Below, piece by piece: positions 36,395-46,521 of a DNA stretch of 64,000 nucleotides. Source of the stretch: Mesobacillus foraminis. Lineage in GTDB: Bacteria > Bacillota > Bacilli > Bacillales > Cytobacillaceae. The translations under genes were made by a program, and so were the position numbers. A model generated the notes under the pieces. It was not told where the DNA came from and made no database searches. It saw nothing but the letters and a program-made list of their open reading frames with translations. The stretch is taken from positions 62,001 through 126,000 of the forward strand of contig NZ_SLVV01000013.1 of NCBI RefSeq assembly GCF_004340465.1, given 5' to 3'. Position 1 is the first letter of the stretch. Each line of letters starts with the position of its first letter.

Positions 36395-37819
36395 TTATGG
36401 ATAAAATGTATTAGCTGGCGTAGTGGTAGGACACCATCGTGAGTTTAAGAGAAACTTAATAAGACTATCCTTTGCCCTCTCTGTTCCAATATACCGCAAA
36501 GCCTCTGCGGCATGAGCACGAACATATCGATTCTCATCATTTAAAGCTAGTTCCAATTCAGGGACTGCTGTATCTGCATAAGAACTAAGGCGTGCGAGAG
36601 ACAGACATGCCATAAAACGAACTTGATTGTCAGAGTCTTGTAAACACTTAGACAATTCGTTAGCAATAATTTCTGAATGGCTGCCATTCATAGAGAGCGC
36701 TTCCACTATAGTTCTTCGAACGTATACAGAAGAATGGTTTTTTAGGCAGTCAATCAAATAAGGGACTGCTTCTCCTGCAAGATAGCCCTGTTCGCCTAGA
36801 GCAAAAGCTGCATGTACTACTGTTTCGACCCGACTGTTTTCCAAAGCTGATATTAAACCAGGAATTGCTTCTGGACCAGCTATTGATAATCCATACGCAG
36901 CAAGCCGAGAAACATTCGTGTTCTCATGGTGAAGGGCTTGTAAAAGACCTTGTACACCGGCCTTTCCGCTGCAGGCAAGTTCATAAGCTGCATTTAATGC
37001 GACAGGCTCATAATGATGTTCAATGGATTTAACCAACTCTTCTACCTGCATTACATCTTTGGGCTGAGTATCAGCCATGCTACCAATTTTTCCATGTAAC
37101 CAATTCCAAGTATCTTCCCACATCACATTATGTTCACCTGGTAGGGCCTTGGCTGAGGAAGGTTTAACCCATGCCTTTTCGGAATTATTCCAGCTAGGTG
37201 ATTCAGGTAATTGAGTTCTCATAAATTCAAACTTTAACATAAAGCGAGGTTGTCCGAGTTTGTTTGGTGTAGCCCGATGCCATATATCATAATGGATTAA
37301 CGCAAATGTCCCTGCTTTTCCACTCGCTAATGCCTCCTCTTTTGGGTCGTCGGTTTCAAAAATACGAGTCTCATAATTTTGTGTACCAGGCATAATTCCT
37401 GTTGGGCCAAGCTCTACTGGTGTATCTTGAGGAAAGTACATTATCATGGCCCACCAAGGGTGATGATTTCTCATTCTCTCATATCCCCAGTAGCTGTCTT
37501 TATGCCATCCACCAGCCACAGGAGAAGCATTATAATGCCCATGTCTGTGGGCATGAAGCATATAGTTCGGACCTAATACACTGGTTAATGCACCAGTAAT
37601 AACAGGGTTATCGAATACCTTTTGCACCTCTTGAATTCTAGGCAATATATTATTTCCAGGGTTCCCTTCTTCTTCATACACTTTTTTTAGCTGCGTATTA
37701 AGATTTTCATGAAATTCCTCAGGAAAATCAGTTTGAAGGATAAGATAGCCATCAGTAATGAATTTCCTCATCTGTTCATCTGATAATAATGACGGGGTAT
37801 CGAGTTTCAGTTGCGTCAT
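36395..37819 (-). CDS. PhyH-type Fe(II)/2-oxoglutarate dioxygenase fused to HEAT repeats
   Basis: 474 aa. Residues ~1-235 form a phytanoyl-CoA dioxygenase fold: iron ligands HKD in GGWHKDSYWG, distal His in DIWHRAT and the 2-OG Arg in QPRFMLKFEF. Residues ~265-460 contain about five HEAT/PBS-lyase-like repeats (VSRLAAYGLSIAG, VHAAFALGEQG, VRRTIVEALSMNG, VRFMACLSLARL, VRAHAAEALRYIG). PhyH enzymes hydroxylate small molecules or protein-bound groups; the HEAT part suggests a protein partner or substrate. Start behind AGGAGGG. It is a lone gene with its own terminator. Confidence 0.85.
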   Translation of the reverse strand: MTQLKLDTPSLLSDEQMRKFITDGYLILQTDFPEEFHENLNTQLKKVYEEEGNPGNNILPRIQEVQKVFDNPVITGALTSVLGPNYMLHAHRHGHYNASPVAGGWHKDSYWGYERMRNHHPWWAMIMYFPQDTPVELGPTGIMPGTQNYETRIFETDDPKEEALASGKAGTFALIHYDIWHRATPNKLGQPRFMLKFEFMRTQLPESPSWNNSEKAWVKPSSAKALPGEHNVMWEDTWNWLHGKIGSMADTQPKDVMQVEELVKSIEHHYEPVALNAAYELACSGKAGVQGLLQALHHENTNVSRLAAYGLSIAGPEAIPGLISALENSRVETVVHAAFALGEQGYLAGEAVPYLIDCLKNHSSVYVRRTIVEALSMNGSHSEIIANELSKCLQDSDNQVRFMACLSLARLSSYADTAVPELELALNDENRYVRAHAAEALRYIGTERAKDSLIKFLLNSRWCPTTTPANTFYP

Positions 37820-38007
37820 AAATTCCCTCCTAAAATAAAGTTTCCCACTACACTTTGATTATAGAGGAGGTTTTGTAGTACCAGAATGGATTAAACTAAG
37901 GTAGATTTGTATAAAATTAAGAAAGTTGATGAATCTGTGATCACGATGCTCTAGAATTTATCAATTCTTTTTTTGTTTATCTTTCTTTTATATTAAAAGT
38001 TTAAAGT

Positions 38008-38375
38008 TTAAAATAAGACAGCGAACGTAGCACTTAACAAGTCAGATTTTAGTACATTGTTTTTTCTTACCACCATGGAAGCGCTTGGTTTATAGCTGAT
38101 TAATCTCCTTTTTTCTGGATTATCCAATGCGGTTATGGATCCAGCTTGGTGGGAAAAACTTGATTTTGGGTTTATATATCCAGGCAAACTAATGGCAATC
38201 CCGCTTATTGAGGAGCTGGTATATTCCTCAATGACATAAAGGATATCAGACAAAAAGAACTCTAGATTACCACATTGAGTAGGGTAAATATACTTTGAGA
38301 GAATCGTGTAATCCTCCAATATTATTCCTGCTTGACCTTTGTACCGCCGACACCAAAAAAAATGTACTTTTTCAT
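38008..38375 (-). pseudogene. ROK-family kinase/regulator, truncated and frameshifted
   Basis: Starts at ATG 38373-38375 behind AAGGGGG with MKKYIFFGVGGTKVK, the ROK phosphate-binding start (usually DVGGTK). A one-base change near 38325 shifts the frame; the second frame then reads GIILEDYTILSKYIYP and SISGIAISLPGYINPKSS, a clear ROK middle. It stops after ~100 residues; the rest of the ~300-aa protein is missing. Confidence 0.7.
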
Positions 38376-38424
38376 CGATTAGCCCCCTTGGCTTCTCGGT
38401 TTTTAATGATTGGAAGAGTATTTA

Positions 38425-38724
38425 TTAAATTTCATAATCTACGACAATCACATTGTCGATGACTCCATTTAAGGAGGAAACAAATTCTTGGTGAATTGGA
38501 TGTGGCAAATAATCATGAAGTGCATGCTTGTTTTCAAAGGTTATACGCAACGCCAGAGTATAGCCCTGTTTATTTTCAATTTCTTCTGTCACGTTAATAC
38601 CTGCAGTGAGCTCCATGATTCCAGGGATTTTTCCTTTAAACGATTTCAGTTGTTTTAAGAGTTCCTGTTCTTTTTCGAAGGTAATATGTTCATTGAATTT
38701 AAAAGTAACAATGTGCTCGTACAT
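38425..38724 (-). CDS. Dabb-family (stress-responsive alpha/beta barrel) protein
   Basis: 99 aa. It has the Dabb pattern HIVTFKF, then LKSFKGKIPGIMELTAGINV, YTLALRITFENKHALHDYLPHPIHQEF. Family members are dimeric ferredoxin-like barrels, often linked to sugar or aromatic metabolism; some are cyclases. Start behind AAGGAGAG. Lies just downstream of araR. Confidence 0.85.
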   Translation of the reverse strand: MYEHIVTFKFNEHITFEKEQELLKQLKSFKGKIPGIMELTAGINVTEEIENKQGYTLALRITFENKHALHDYLPHPIHQEFVSSLNGVIDNVIVVDYEI

Positions 38725-38969
38725 CTTCTCTCCTTCTTTCTATTATCATTTTTTGTTTCTGAAATCAGTTAATTCAACTCGTTTTTATTTATTAGAAGTG
38801 TATACCTCATGCCCAGCTACCATCTCACGGTATAGATTCTTCAAAAGGTTTAGTTTGTAAGCTCTTTAAGCTTTTTCATCTTGAATTTCCCTATATCTAC
38901 AACTTTTTTCTCTGTCCAAATCATATAAACTTAAATTCTCATTCCTTCACAATCGGACATAGAGGTACT

Positions 38970-40079
38970 CTATTTCAAAACTTCCTTATTTCTTTTAGTA
39001 GAATTTCTGATAATAAGCTCTGATTGGTAAAGGATTTCTTGATTCCATCGTTTCTGTTTACCTTCTATCATATCTAGAATTATTTTTGTCGCTTGAATAC
39101 CCATTTCCTTTTTTAACTGTTTAAGACAAGTTAGTTTTACTTCTGTTGCTGTTGCTAGAGACGATTCTTCAAAACTGAGTATGGATATATCTTCTGGAAC
39201 CTTTAGCCGTTTTTTCCGTAAAATCTCTAATAGTTTTATCGCAACTTCATCGTCGTAGCATACAAAAGCTGTAGGTCTCTCTATAGAATCTTGAAGCAAA
39301 AATCTGAATGCATTTAATGTCTTCCAATCTGTTTCTTCAGTAATGCTGGTTAGGATTAAATCTGGATTAAGCGCCAAATTAAACTCATTATGCGCTCGGA
39401 TAAATCCTTTTAATCGGTGAACACCTTGTAAGTCATCGGTTTTAAAGAAACCAGCAATCCTCCGATGACCTAGTGTTATCAAGTGTTCTCCCGCTAAAAA
39501 TCCTGCCTCTTCGTCATCCACCTTGATACAAGGACAGCTTAATTCTGGATAACGCTCATTTATCATTACATACGGAATATTTTTATTAGCCAGCCCTAGG
39601 AATAATGATAAATTTTCATTTTTATGAGCGCTCTTCGTTGGTTCAATGATCATCCCGCCAATAGGTTGGCAAGTTAGGTTTTTAATGTGTTCCCCTTCTT
39701 TTTTCTTGTCACCATCTGAACTGCATAGCAGTAATTTGTATCCTCGGTTCCGAAGTGTCTCATCCACACCTTTTATAATGCTAGGGAAATTATGATTAGA
39801 TAGATTTGTAGTTACTAGTGCAATAGTTTTTGAATCAGGCTCATCACTTTTTTTCATAGTTCTAACAAAAGTCCCTTTCCCCTTGTGTCTGGTAACATAC
39901 CCCTCTCTTTCCAATATACCTAATGCTTGCCGGACTGTTTGTCTGCTAACGTTAAAGTTTTTTGCTATCCACATTTCTGGAGGTAACAGTCCGTTTGTTA
40001 TATATAGACTATTAGCATTAATCCAAGTAAGAATTTCATTTTTTATTTGAAGGTACTTTGGCATTAATTGATCATCCAT
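38970..40079 (-). CDS. araR: AraR-type arabinose repressor
   Basis: 369 aa. An N-terminal GntR winged helix (PKYLQIKNEILTWINA, NVSRQTVRQALGILEREGYV, HKGKGTFV) is joined to a LacI/GalR-type sugar-binding domain (IALVTTNLSNHNFPSIIKGV, AGEHLITLGHRRIAGFF, AFVCYDDEVAIKLLEILRKK). This GntR-LacI chimera is the hallmark of Bacillus AraR, which binds L-arabinose and represses arabinose genes. It sits next to two GH127-type beta-L-arabinofuranosidase genes, which supports the call. No full AraR box was seen by eye; only a half-like ATTGTACAGG occurs near 40133. Confidence 0.82.
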   Translation of the reverse strand: MDDQLMPKYLQIKNEILTWINANSLYITNGLLPPEMWIAKNFNVSRQTVRQALGILEREGYVTRHKGKGTFVRTMKKSDEPDSKTIALVTTNLSNHNFPSIIKGVDETLRNRGYKLLLCSSDGDKKKEGEHIKNLTCQPIGGMIIEPTKSAHKNENLSLFLGLANKNIPYVMINERYPELSCPCIKVDDEEAGFLAGEHLITLGHRRIAGFFKTDDLQGVHRLKGFIRAHNEFNLALNPDLILTSITEETDWKTLNAFRFLLQDSIERPTAFVCYDDEVAIKLLEILRKKRLKVPEDISILSFEESSLATATEVKLTCLKQLKKEMGIQATKIILDMIEGKQKRWNQEILYQSELIIRNSTKRNKEVLK

Positions 40080-40173
40080 ATTTTCACCTTGGCTCCTAGT
40101 AGTTTTATAAGTTCCTTGTTGAAAATATTGAAATTGTACAGGTTTATTAGGTAATAAAAACTACTTAAAAACA

Positions 40174-40204
40174 GCCTAAATCCTTACTAGTTGAGGATTT
40201 AGGC
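40174..40204 (-). terminator. Terminator between GH127 and araR
   Basis: GCCTAAATCC / GGATTTAGGC, 10-bp perfect stem with 11-nt loop and TGTTTTTA on the minus strand. It makes the GH127 operon and araR separate units. Confidence 0.85.
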
Positions 40205-40220
40205 GTAAAAAGGTTAATAA

Positions 40221-42191
40221 TTAAATTGTTTCTCTTTCTTGCACCCAAACTTGCATTTCACCTAAGCCTCTGTTGGCCCAGGAAAAGTATGGTATGAACT
40301 TTAAGGTAACGGCTTCTGTCTCTATTTTGGGATTACTCTTATATAAGGCTTCTCCCCAGTTTTCCGCCTTCTGTTTTATTGCTTGTCCAATAATCACTTG
40401 CATCCCGCCGAACAGGTTTTGGTCTGAATTTACCTCCAGCTTTCCATCTGTCGGCAACATCACCTGTTGCAAATTTGATCCGTTATCTGCCTCCTCGATA
40501 CAATACACAAGCGGTCCTCTCTGCAGTGCCACTTTTCCTGCAGTCTGCCTGATATAAGGATGACCTTTTACCCGCTGAACTGGCATGGAAAGAATCAATT
40601 GAATCTCGTCACCTGTTTTCCAGCTTCCCTCTAGTATTGCAAACCCATCGGCCATAATACCATCCAAAGACTTTCTTTCCCCGTTTACAGTAATCTCTGC
40701 CTGATCGCACCATTCTGGGATACGAAGAGCAATGGAGAAATTAGTTTCCCGATCAGCCTGTACAGTAAAATTAATATTTCCATCCCATGGATAGTTAGAA
40801 TTCTGTTCCAGAATAACTCGATTACTTTCAAATTCAAATTCGGCTTTTCCGCTAATATATAATTGTGCATAAACAGTATTTTCCTGAACTGTATAAATAT
40901 ATTGTCCTAGTGAGGCAAGCATTCTGGCGACATTTGGTGGGCAGCATGCACAGCCAAACCATTTTTGCCGAACAGGTTTAACGTGGTCATAATTTTGGTT
41001 GTTTTCATACGCCTTTGGGTAGACCTCGAGAGGGTTGACGTAAAAGAAGCTTTTCCCATCCCGAGACATCCCACCCAGCACTGTATTGTATAGGGCCCTT
41101 TCCATAACGTCCGCATATTTTCTGACCGGTTCCAATTGCATCATTCTCTGAGCAAAGAAAATCAACCCTATAGAAGCACAAGTCTCTGCATAAACGGTAT
41201 CATTCGGAAGGTCATAATCAGATGAAAAAGCCTCACCATGTCTCTGGGATCCAATACCTCCCGTGATATACATCTGTTTTGTAACCATATTTCTCCAAAG
41301 TCTCTGACACGTTTGAATCATATCCCGGTTGCCCGTTTCAGCTGCCAAATGTGCAATTCCAGCGCACATATATACGAAACGCACTGCATGGCCAATAGCC
41401 TTCTCCTGCTCATTAATTGGCTTGTGTGCTTGGCTGTATGCCTTGTCCTTAATCATAAAATCATCGGCCCAATGATGGGTGCCACCACGCTTCTTTGCTT
41501 CTATATCATAAAAGTATGGTTCCTTTCCTCTCTCTTCAAGGAAAAATTGACAAAGCTTTACATACTTTTCATCATACGTCACTTCATATAATTTCATCAA
41601 TGCTAGCTCTATTTCCTGATGCCCATCATACCCTTGGAGTTTTCCGGGTTCGGAGCCAAAAACATCGTCAATATGATCCGCTAATTTTATGACCACATCA
41701 AGAATCTTTCTTTTCCCTGTGGCCCTATAATAGGCGACAGCTCCTTCAATCATATGCCCGGCACAATATAGTTCATGGCATTCACAAAGGTCTGTCCAGC
41801 GGTTATTCGGTTCCTTCAAAGTATAATAAGTATTCAAGTACCCATCTTCACGTTGGGCTTTTGCTATAATATCAATCACTTCATCCGCAATTTTCTCCAG
41901 CTCCGGATCCCTTTCTACAGCTAACAAATATCCGACGGCTTCGAGCCATTTTGCCACATCGCTGTCCTGAAACACCATCCCATAATATTCACCCTGTTCT
42001 TCACCTGCTGCAATCTTAAAATTTTTAATGGCATGGCTTGGTTCAGCATTAGGGATACGATCATTTAGAGCATCCCATTGATATGGAACCACGACATCTC
42101 TAACCAAGTTAATATAATACGACCAAAATGAATCATTGATTTGGACATTGTTCAATGGAAGCGTCATTGTTTTAGAGATTGTATTTTTCAT
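40221..42191 (-). CDS. GH127 beta-L-arabinofuranosidase
   Basis: 656 aa, full length for the family, no signal peptide. The zinc/cysteine active site is visible: Glu and Cys in YAETCASIG and the Cys pair in WFGCACCPPNVARM, matching the Glu-Cys and Cys-Cys of HypBA1. N-terminal (alpha/alpha)6 barrel motifs include DSDVAKWLEAVGYLL and REDGYLNTYYTL. It hydrolyses beta-1,2-linked L-arabinofuranose, as found in plant extensins and arabinans, by a Cys-nucleophile retaining route. Cytoplasmic processing of imported arabinosides is likely. Start behind AGGAGG. Confidence 0.9.
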   Translation of the reverse strand: MKNTISKTMTLPLNNVQINDSFWSYYINLVRDVVVPYQWDALNDRIPNAEPSHAIKNFKIAAGEEQGEYYGMVFQDSDVAKWLEAVGYLLAVERDPELEKIADEVIDIIAKAQREDGYLNTYYTLKEPNNRWTDLCECHELYCAGHMIEGAVAYYRATGKRKILDVVIKLADHIDDVFGSEPGKLQGYDGHQEIELALMKLYEVTYDEKYVKLCQFFLEERGKEPYFYDIEAKKRGGTHHWADDFMIKDKAYSQAHKPINEQEKAIGHAVRFVYMCAGIAHLAAETGNRDMIQTCQRLWRNMVTKQMYITGGIGSQRHGEAFSSDYDLPNDTVYAETCASIGLIFFAQRMMQLEPVRKYADVMERALYNTVLGGMSRDGKSFFYVNPLEVYPKAYENNQNYDHVKPVRQKWFGCACCPPNVARMLASLGQYIYTVQENTVYAQLYISGKAEFEFESNRVILEQNSNYPWDGNINFTVQADRETNFSIALRIPEWCDQAEITVNGERKSLDGIMADGFAILEGSWKTGDEIQLILSMPVQRVKGHPYIRQTAGKVALQRGPLVYCIEEADNGSNLQQVMLPTDGKLEVNSDQNLFGGMQVIIGQAIKQKAENWGEALYKSNPKIETEAVTLKFIPYFSWANRGLGEMQVWVQERETI

Positions 42192-42442
42192 TTTTTCCTC
42201 CTGTTATCCGGGTTTATTTTAGTAGTACGTTTTCAAGCTTTGTGTCCGACTCTCATTATTGAATGCAATTTCATAGGTGCCTCAATAAAGAGTAAATTTG
42301 TTTTTTAGTTCTTTTTAGTGCATTCCTATAAATTAAGGCTTCTATATGAGGAAGATCCCTTTTTCCTACTATGCTTAGTTCTTACCCGTTTAACTATAAA
42401 AATCAGGTAATACTTATTTTCAATCTATTAATAGATATATAG

Positions 42443-44344
42443 CTAGCGAATTACAGGAAATTCCCCGATTCGTAACCGCGCACAGCCATACGGGACAAGT
42501 TCCAGAGCTTCAGCCCGGCCCTTTTCATAAGGTCGTGGATTCAAAGGTGGCGCCCCCGCCGAGTTTTTCTCCATCACCCAGTTCGATATGAGCTGTCCCT
42601 TTGTCATGAGCTTAATAGGAGCCGTTTCTGCACGAAATGGTTGAGATGTTAGCTCTCCTGTTTCCAATTTAAATTCTGCATTTTCAAGAAGAGCGTAACG
42701 CCAGGCACTCTTGGGATAGATCTCCCAATCATGGAAACGTTCCCTTTCTTGCACGCATACCCATTGTTCACCGAGTGGCAGAACATACACAAGAGGACCC
42801 CGTTCCACACTTACGGCCGAATTATTTCGTTCATTTAACTCAACTTCCATCGGTAAGCTCAATTCAATTTGATCATTATTACTCCAAAATTGATTTAAAC
42901 ACGCAAATCCATTTTCAACCTGAACTTCCATACGGGTACCGTTTACCTTAATGATTGGCGCTTTACACCATCTTGGAATACGCAAGTTTAATGGGAATCT
43001 TGTTTCTTTCGATACACTCAGATCAATAGTCACATGTTCTCGGAACGGATAATCACTCTGAACCGTTAACTCAACCCCTATCCCCTTCTCAACTGTTGTT
43101 AGCACTTTACATGGTGCATAGGAAATAGCAGCCAAACCGCCATCCTGTGTAGACATCCATAAACTCGTCACAAATTTTGGCCATCCCTGGTGCATATTCG
43201 ATGTGCAACAGCCAAAATGAGGCTCTAATCCAAACATGTTTGCATCAGGTCCATTTACCCATGGACGCTTTGCTGCATTGCACATAATTTGGTTAACTTG
43301 CTGATCGTATTGATGTGAATCCCATGTGGGAGATATTGCTGCTGGAAGTGCGTTAAACGCAACCTTTTCCAATATGTCGGCAAAACTCCCATCCCCTAGG
43401 ATTCTTATGATCTGTTCCAAACTGAACATATACTCGACTACGGCACATAGCTCAATACCTTGGCTAGGATGGGTTCCTGATAACCACTCATCGCCGGAAA
43501 ACATGCCATGCGCTTGTCCATGGTACGTCATCAAGCTTTCAATTCCTTTATATACCGCTTCTTTTTCCATAACATCATTTGTTTGGCGAAAGAAAACGGC
43601 TGGTGCCTTTATCCCCATTGCAACATTCACAACATGAGTACGGTGGTTCCATTCGTACTGTTTGCGCCAATACGGGAATTTTGCAAAAATACTGCTCCAA
43701 TCGATTGTTTGCGTGCGAACCGTTTCAGCCAATTCAAGGAGAGATGGATCCTTTGTTTTCTCATGTAACCATTGAATCGATAGAAGCAAATCTGCTCCGC
43801 GTGCCTGGGCCCACTCCCTCAAAGGCACTTTTTCAATTGCTTCTTTTAAATAGTGGAAATAACGGATCAGAAACGGAATCACTCGTTCGTCATTAGTGGC
43901 TTCTTGGTATTGCGTCAATACCTTTAACATGATGATTTCCTGCCACCAATCTTGCTGATCCATATCTACATTATCATCACACTCTAGATTGACTGTCGTC
44001 AGGTGGTTAGGGCCAAATGATCCATCTTCTCGCTGGCTGTTTAATGTCCATTCAATCCACGGACGAGCCTTTTCAATTAACTGCTGGTCTTCCAGTAAAT
44101 AAGCAAGCGGAACTAATCCATCCAAATAATAAGGACCCCGTTCCCAACTATCACCAGAACCGCCAAGCCAGCCATTGTTTGGTCCTACATCCTCCCAATG
44201 TTCATCTAAATGGCCAGTGAATCCGTTAGCCTGTATTTTTAATTGATTTTTCAACCATCCTTCTGGTTTGATGCTCCCAAGCGGTAACGATTGTAATTTG
44301 GTTTCTGCAAGAGAGAGGCTTGGGAGCTCATTGGTTCTGTTCAT
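42443..44344 (-). CDS. Second GH127-type (DUF1680) beta-L-arabinofuranosidase
   Basis: About 633 aa. Weakly similar to the neighbouring GH127 but from a different subgroup. The active-site elements GIELCAVVEYM (Glu, Cys) and HFGCCTSNMHQGWP (Cys pair) are present. N-terminal motifs are LKIQANGFTGHLDEHWEDVG and SQREDGSFGP. No signal peptide. The frame opens with TTG at 44359, but the ATG at 44342-44344 is better spaced from GGAG. It may act on a different linkage or chain end from its neighbour. Confidence 0.85.
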   Translation of the reverse strand: MNRTNELPSLSLAETKLQSLPLGSIKPEGWLKNQLKIQANGFTGHLDEHWEDVGPNNGWLGGSGDSWERGPYYLDGLVPLAYLLEDQQLIEKARPWIEWTLNSQREDGSFGPNHLTTVNLECDDNVDMDQQDWWQEIIMLKVLTQYQEATNDERVIPFLIRYFHYLKEAIEKVPLREWAQARGADLLLSIQWLHEKTKDPSLLELAETVRTQTIDWSSIFAKFPYWRKQYEWNHRTHVVNVAMGIKAPAVFFRQTNDVMEKEAVYKGIESLMTYHGQAHGMFSGDEWLSGTHPSQGIELCAVVEYMFSLEQIIRILGDGSFADILEKVAFNALPAAISPTWDSHQYDQQVNQIMCNAAKRPWVNGPDANMFGLEPHFGCCTSNMHQGWPKFVTSLWMSTQDGGLAAISYAPCKVLTTVEKGIGVELTVQSDYPFREHVTIDLSVSKETRFPLNLRIPRWCKAPIIKVNGTRMEVQVENGFACLNQFWSNNDQIELSLPMEVELNERNNSAVSVERGPLVYVLPLGEQWVCVQERERFHDWEIYPKSAWRYALLENAEFKLETGELTSQPFRAETAPIKLMTKGQLISNWVMEKNSAGAPPLNPRPYEKGRAEALELVPYGCARLRIGEFPVIR

Positions 44345-44702
44345 TATTAGACACTCCAATCTAAAGGATCATTGAGTATAATAAGTTCTGAAAAGATGCG
44401 GGATTGCTCCTGCAACCCATTATCATAACGGGTACAGATGCTGGTTAAAAACTGTTTACTAGAGATTATGGAACTTAGAGGATGCAGCTCATCTTTGATT
44501 AAACTAATCTTTCATTTCATGGGTCTCAGGTTTGTTCAGGAATAAGAAGGAACAACTTTACTCTTAATATTGAGTAACTTACTGTCAATTCAGTAGCTTA
44601 TTCCCTCCACTCTTTTATTAAGTGAACTTTAAATCCACAACTCTCCGTTTTCTTTTTCATTTGGTATCTTCTTTTGGAAGTTCAAGCCTCTGAAACAAAT
44701 AT
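44345..44702. other. Intergenic, no gene recognised
   Basis: Between the second GH127 gene and the TIM-barrel gene. No convincing ORF, terminator or operator seen. Confidence 0.4.
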
Positions 44703-46373
44703 CTACTTTAATGAAGGAATGCTACTTCTGGCTTCATCCCATTTCAAGTTAGACACACCAGGGTAGAACTGCTTCCAGGCTTTCGCCTGTTTTATAATAT
44801 TTTCAACCGCTTTCGGATGATTTTGAATTGTGTTCTGGACAATAGATAAGGTAGGGATTAATTCAGGATGATGCCTTTCCCACGGTTGTCCATTTTCTTT
44901 CCATGCAAATTCGTGTATGCCGCCTGATCCCATTCCGGGTGCCGGGTATGCAAGGTAATGGGTCTGAACCGCATAACGATATAGTGCGCTTCCATGTCCA
45001 GCGGGAAAACCTTTTTCATGAAACATTGAAAATACACCCCAAAGTGCATCATAACTATTTTCACCGAACAGCAGCAGGTCTGGACGGTTCTTTTTCATTT
45101 CCTTTGCCCAGCTGACAAGACCTTCATATGGTGAATAATGAGGATCGTTTGCCCACCAGAAGGAGATATCCAGAAAAATTCCGTCTACTTTATATGTTTC
45201 AATTAAATATTTGGATCGTTCAATCATATGTTGTAAATATCCTGGATGGCCCATGTTGGCTAACATACAATTGTTTTCAGTTGATAAATCATAATCCCAG
45301 TCCACCCAGTCACATCTTTGTTCAAGACCCCAGGCATCCTTAATGACCGCATCTTCCAATCCAAGTTTCTTCATCACTTCAATATTGGCATTATTCGCAC
45401 CTAGCATTGGTACAACTTTGACACCTAGTTCGTGGGCTTTTTGGACAAACCCTTTGAACCCTTCCTTGCCCCCCATCCTGGCACTTGGTTCATATTCAGG
45501 ATAGTTGTAATAATACCGGCCATCCCAGCCAGGTAAAAAAGCAAGCACATGCTTTCCATCGATTTTTTCTGTAATGGATTTTAGGGTCTTCTCCATGTCG
45601 GCAAAAGTATTGAACACATGCCCTGTCCAATGCTCACCGTGGAGGATCGTAACAAGCTTAATGTCCTCAAGCCAAGCGGGTGTATCTTCACGCTGACGGA
45701 AGGGTACTAAGTTAAAGTTGTTCTCCAAGTCCTCGCACCGCTCCAAAATAATGGATTCAACATCCTCATAACAGCCAAGATGCCATGGTGGCATGACAAT
45801 CTCGTTGGTTCGGTATCTTTTGTCCTCTTCATGCGCCAAGTCTAATACTTGAGTTTCAAGATAGGGATCAAAGTGGCTAGCAAAGCCCTTTAAACGAACC
45901 TTGTTGTCTTTTGATAATGCAAACCATTTGTTCTGCTGATGATCCTCAATAAAAGCAAGCGGCATTTTCATGTTAATTGGATAATGTTTCGCTTTAATGT
46001 CACGATGGTAATCATGAACATTAAGGACGGTCTTATTGTTCTCGTCAAATTGCATACTGGTTAAATTCAGATTAAAAACCTGGACTAGGATTGACTTGCA
46101 CACTTCAGTTCCATGGCTTCCCCGGGCATTTATTACATAGCGGCCATCTGTCCCAAGGGTGATTTCCAATTGTATCTCACCTGGTGCTTTCTCTTGATTT
46201 CCAGCCCAGGAAAGACCTGTTGCCGTTAATAATGCGCGTTCGTTTGTCTCCACTATGGTCACTTTGTCAGGATCTGGAGCATAGGCGTTTTGTTCTGTAA
46301 ATAACCTTACCGCGAAACTTAATTCCTTTAATTGAATCACTGTATCCCCAAAATCAAATCCAATTGTATACAA
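44703..46373 (-). CDS. TIM-barrel glycoside hydrolase-like protein (DUF6259-like)
   Basis: About 556 aa. N-terminal ~220 residues are beta-rich. The barrel follows with LAFLPGWDGRYYYNYPEYEP, ELGVKVVPMLGANNANIEV, VDGIFLDISFWWANDPHYS and RPDLLLFGENSYDA. The Asp in FLDISFWW and the Glu in LFGENSYD are candidate catalytic residues by analogy with clan-D type barrels. I do not recognise a characterised family with certainty. A TTG at 46371-46373 is 9 nt after GGAGG and is the likely start. Operon position between importer and GH127 genes suggests an arabinose- or galactose-containing oligosaccharide. Confidence 0.65.
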   Translation of the reverse strand: MYTIGFDFGDTVIQLKELSFAVRLFTEQNAYAPDPDKVTIVETNERALLTATGLSWAGNQEKAPGEIQLEITLGTDGRYVINARGSHGTEVCKSILVQVFNLNLTSMQFDENNKTVLNVHDYHRDIKAKHYPINMKMPLAFIEDHQQNKWFALSKDNKVRLKGFASHFDPYLETQVLDLAHEEDKRYRTNEIVMPPWHLGCYEDVESIILERCEDLENNFNLVPFRQREDTPAWLEDIKLVTILHGEHWTGHVFNTFADMEKTLKSITEKIDGKHVLAFLPGWDGRYYYNYPEYEPSARMGGKEGFKGFVQKAHELGVKVVPMLGANNANIEVMKKLGLEDAVIKDAWGLEQRCDWVDWDYDLSTENNCMLANMGHPGYLQHMIERSKYLIETYKVDGIFLDISFWWANDPHYSPYEGLVSWAKEMKKNRPDLLLFGENSYDALWGVFSMFHEKGFPAGHGSALYRYAVQTHYLAYPAPGMGSGGIHEFAWKENGQPWERHHPELIPTLSIVQNTIQNHPKAVENIIKQAKAWKQFYPGVSNLKWDEARSSIPSLK

Positions 46374-46521
46374 GTCCAATTTCCTCCACTTCAATATGGT
46401 TATAGTTTTTAAGCTTGATAGAATGTAAGTTCATAGGTGCAAGAGTTGTTTAAAAAGGTTTTATTGAACCTAACCTACAATCTCTTCAATCCTCGGATAC
46501 TAATACCCAGAGGGTTTAAAA

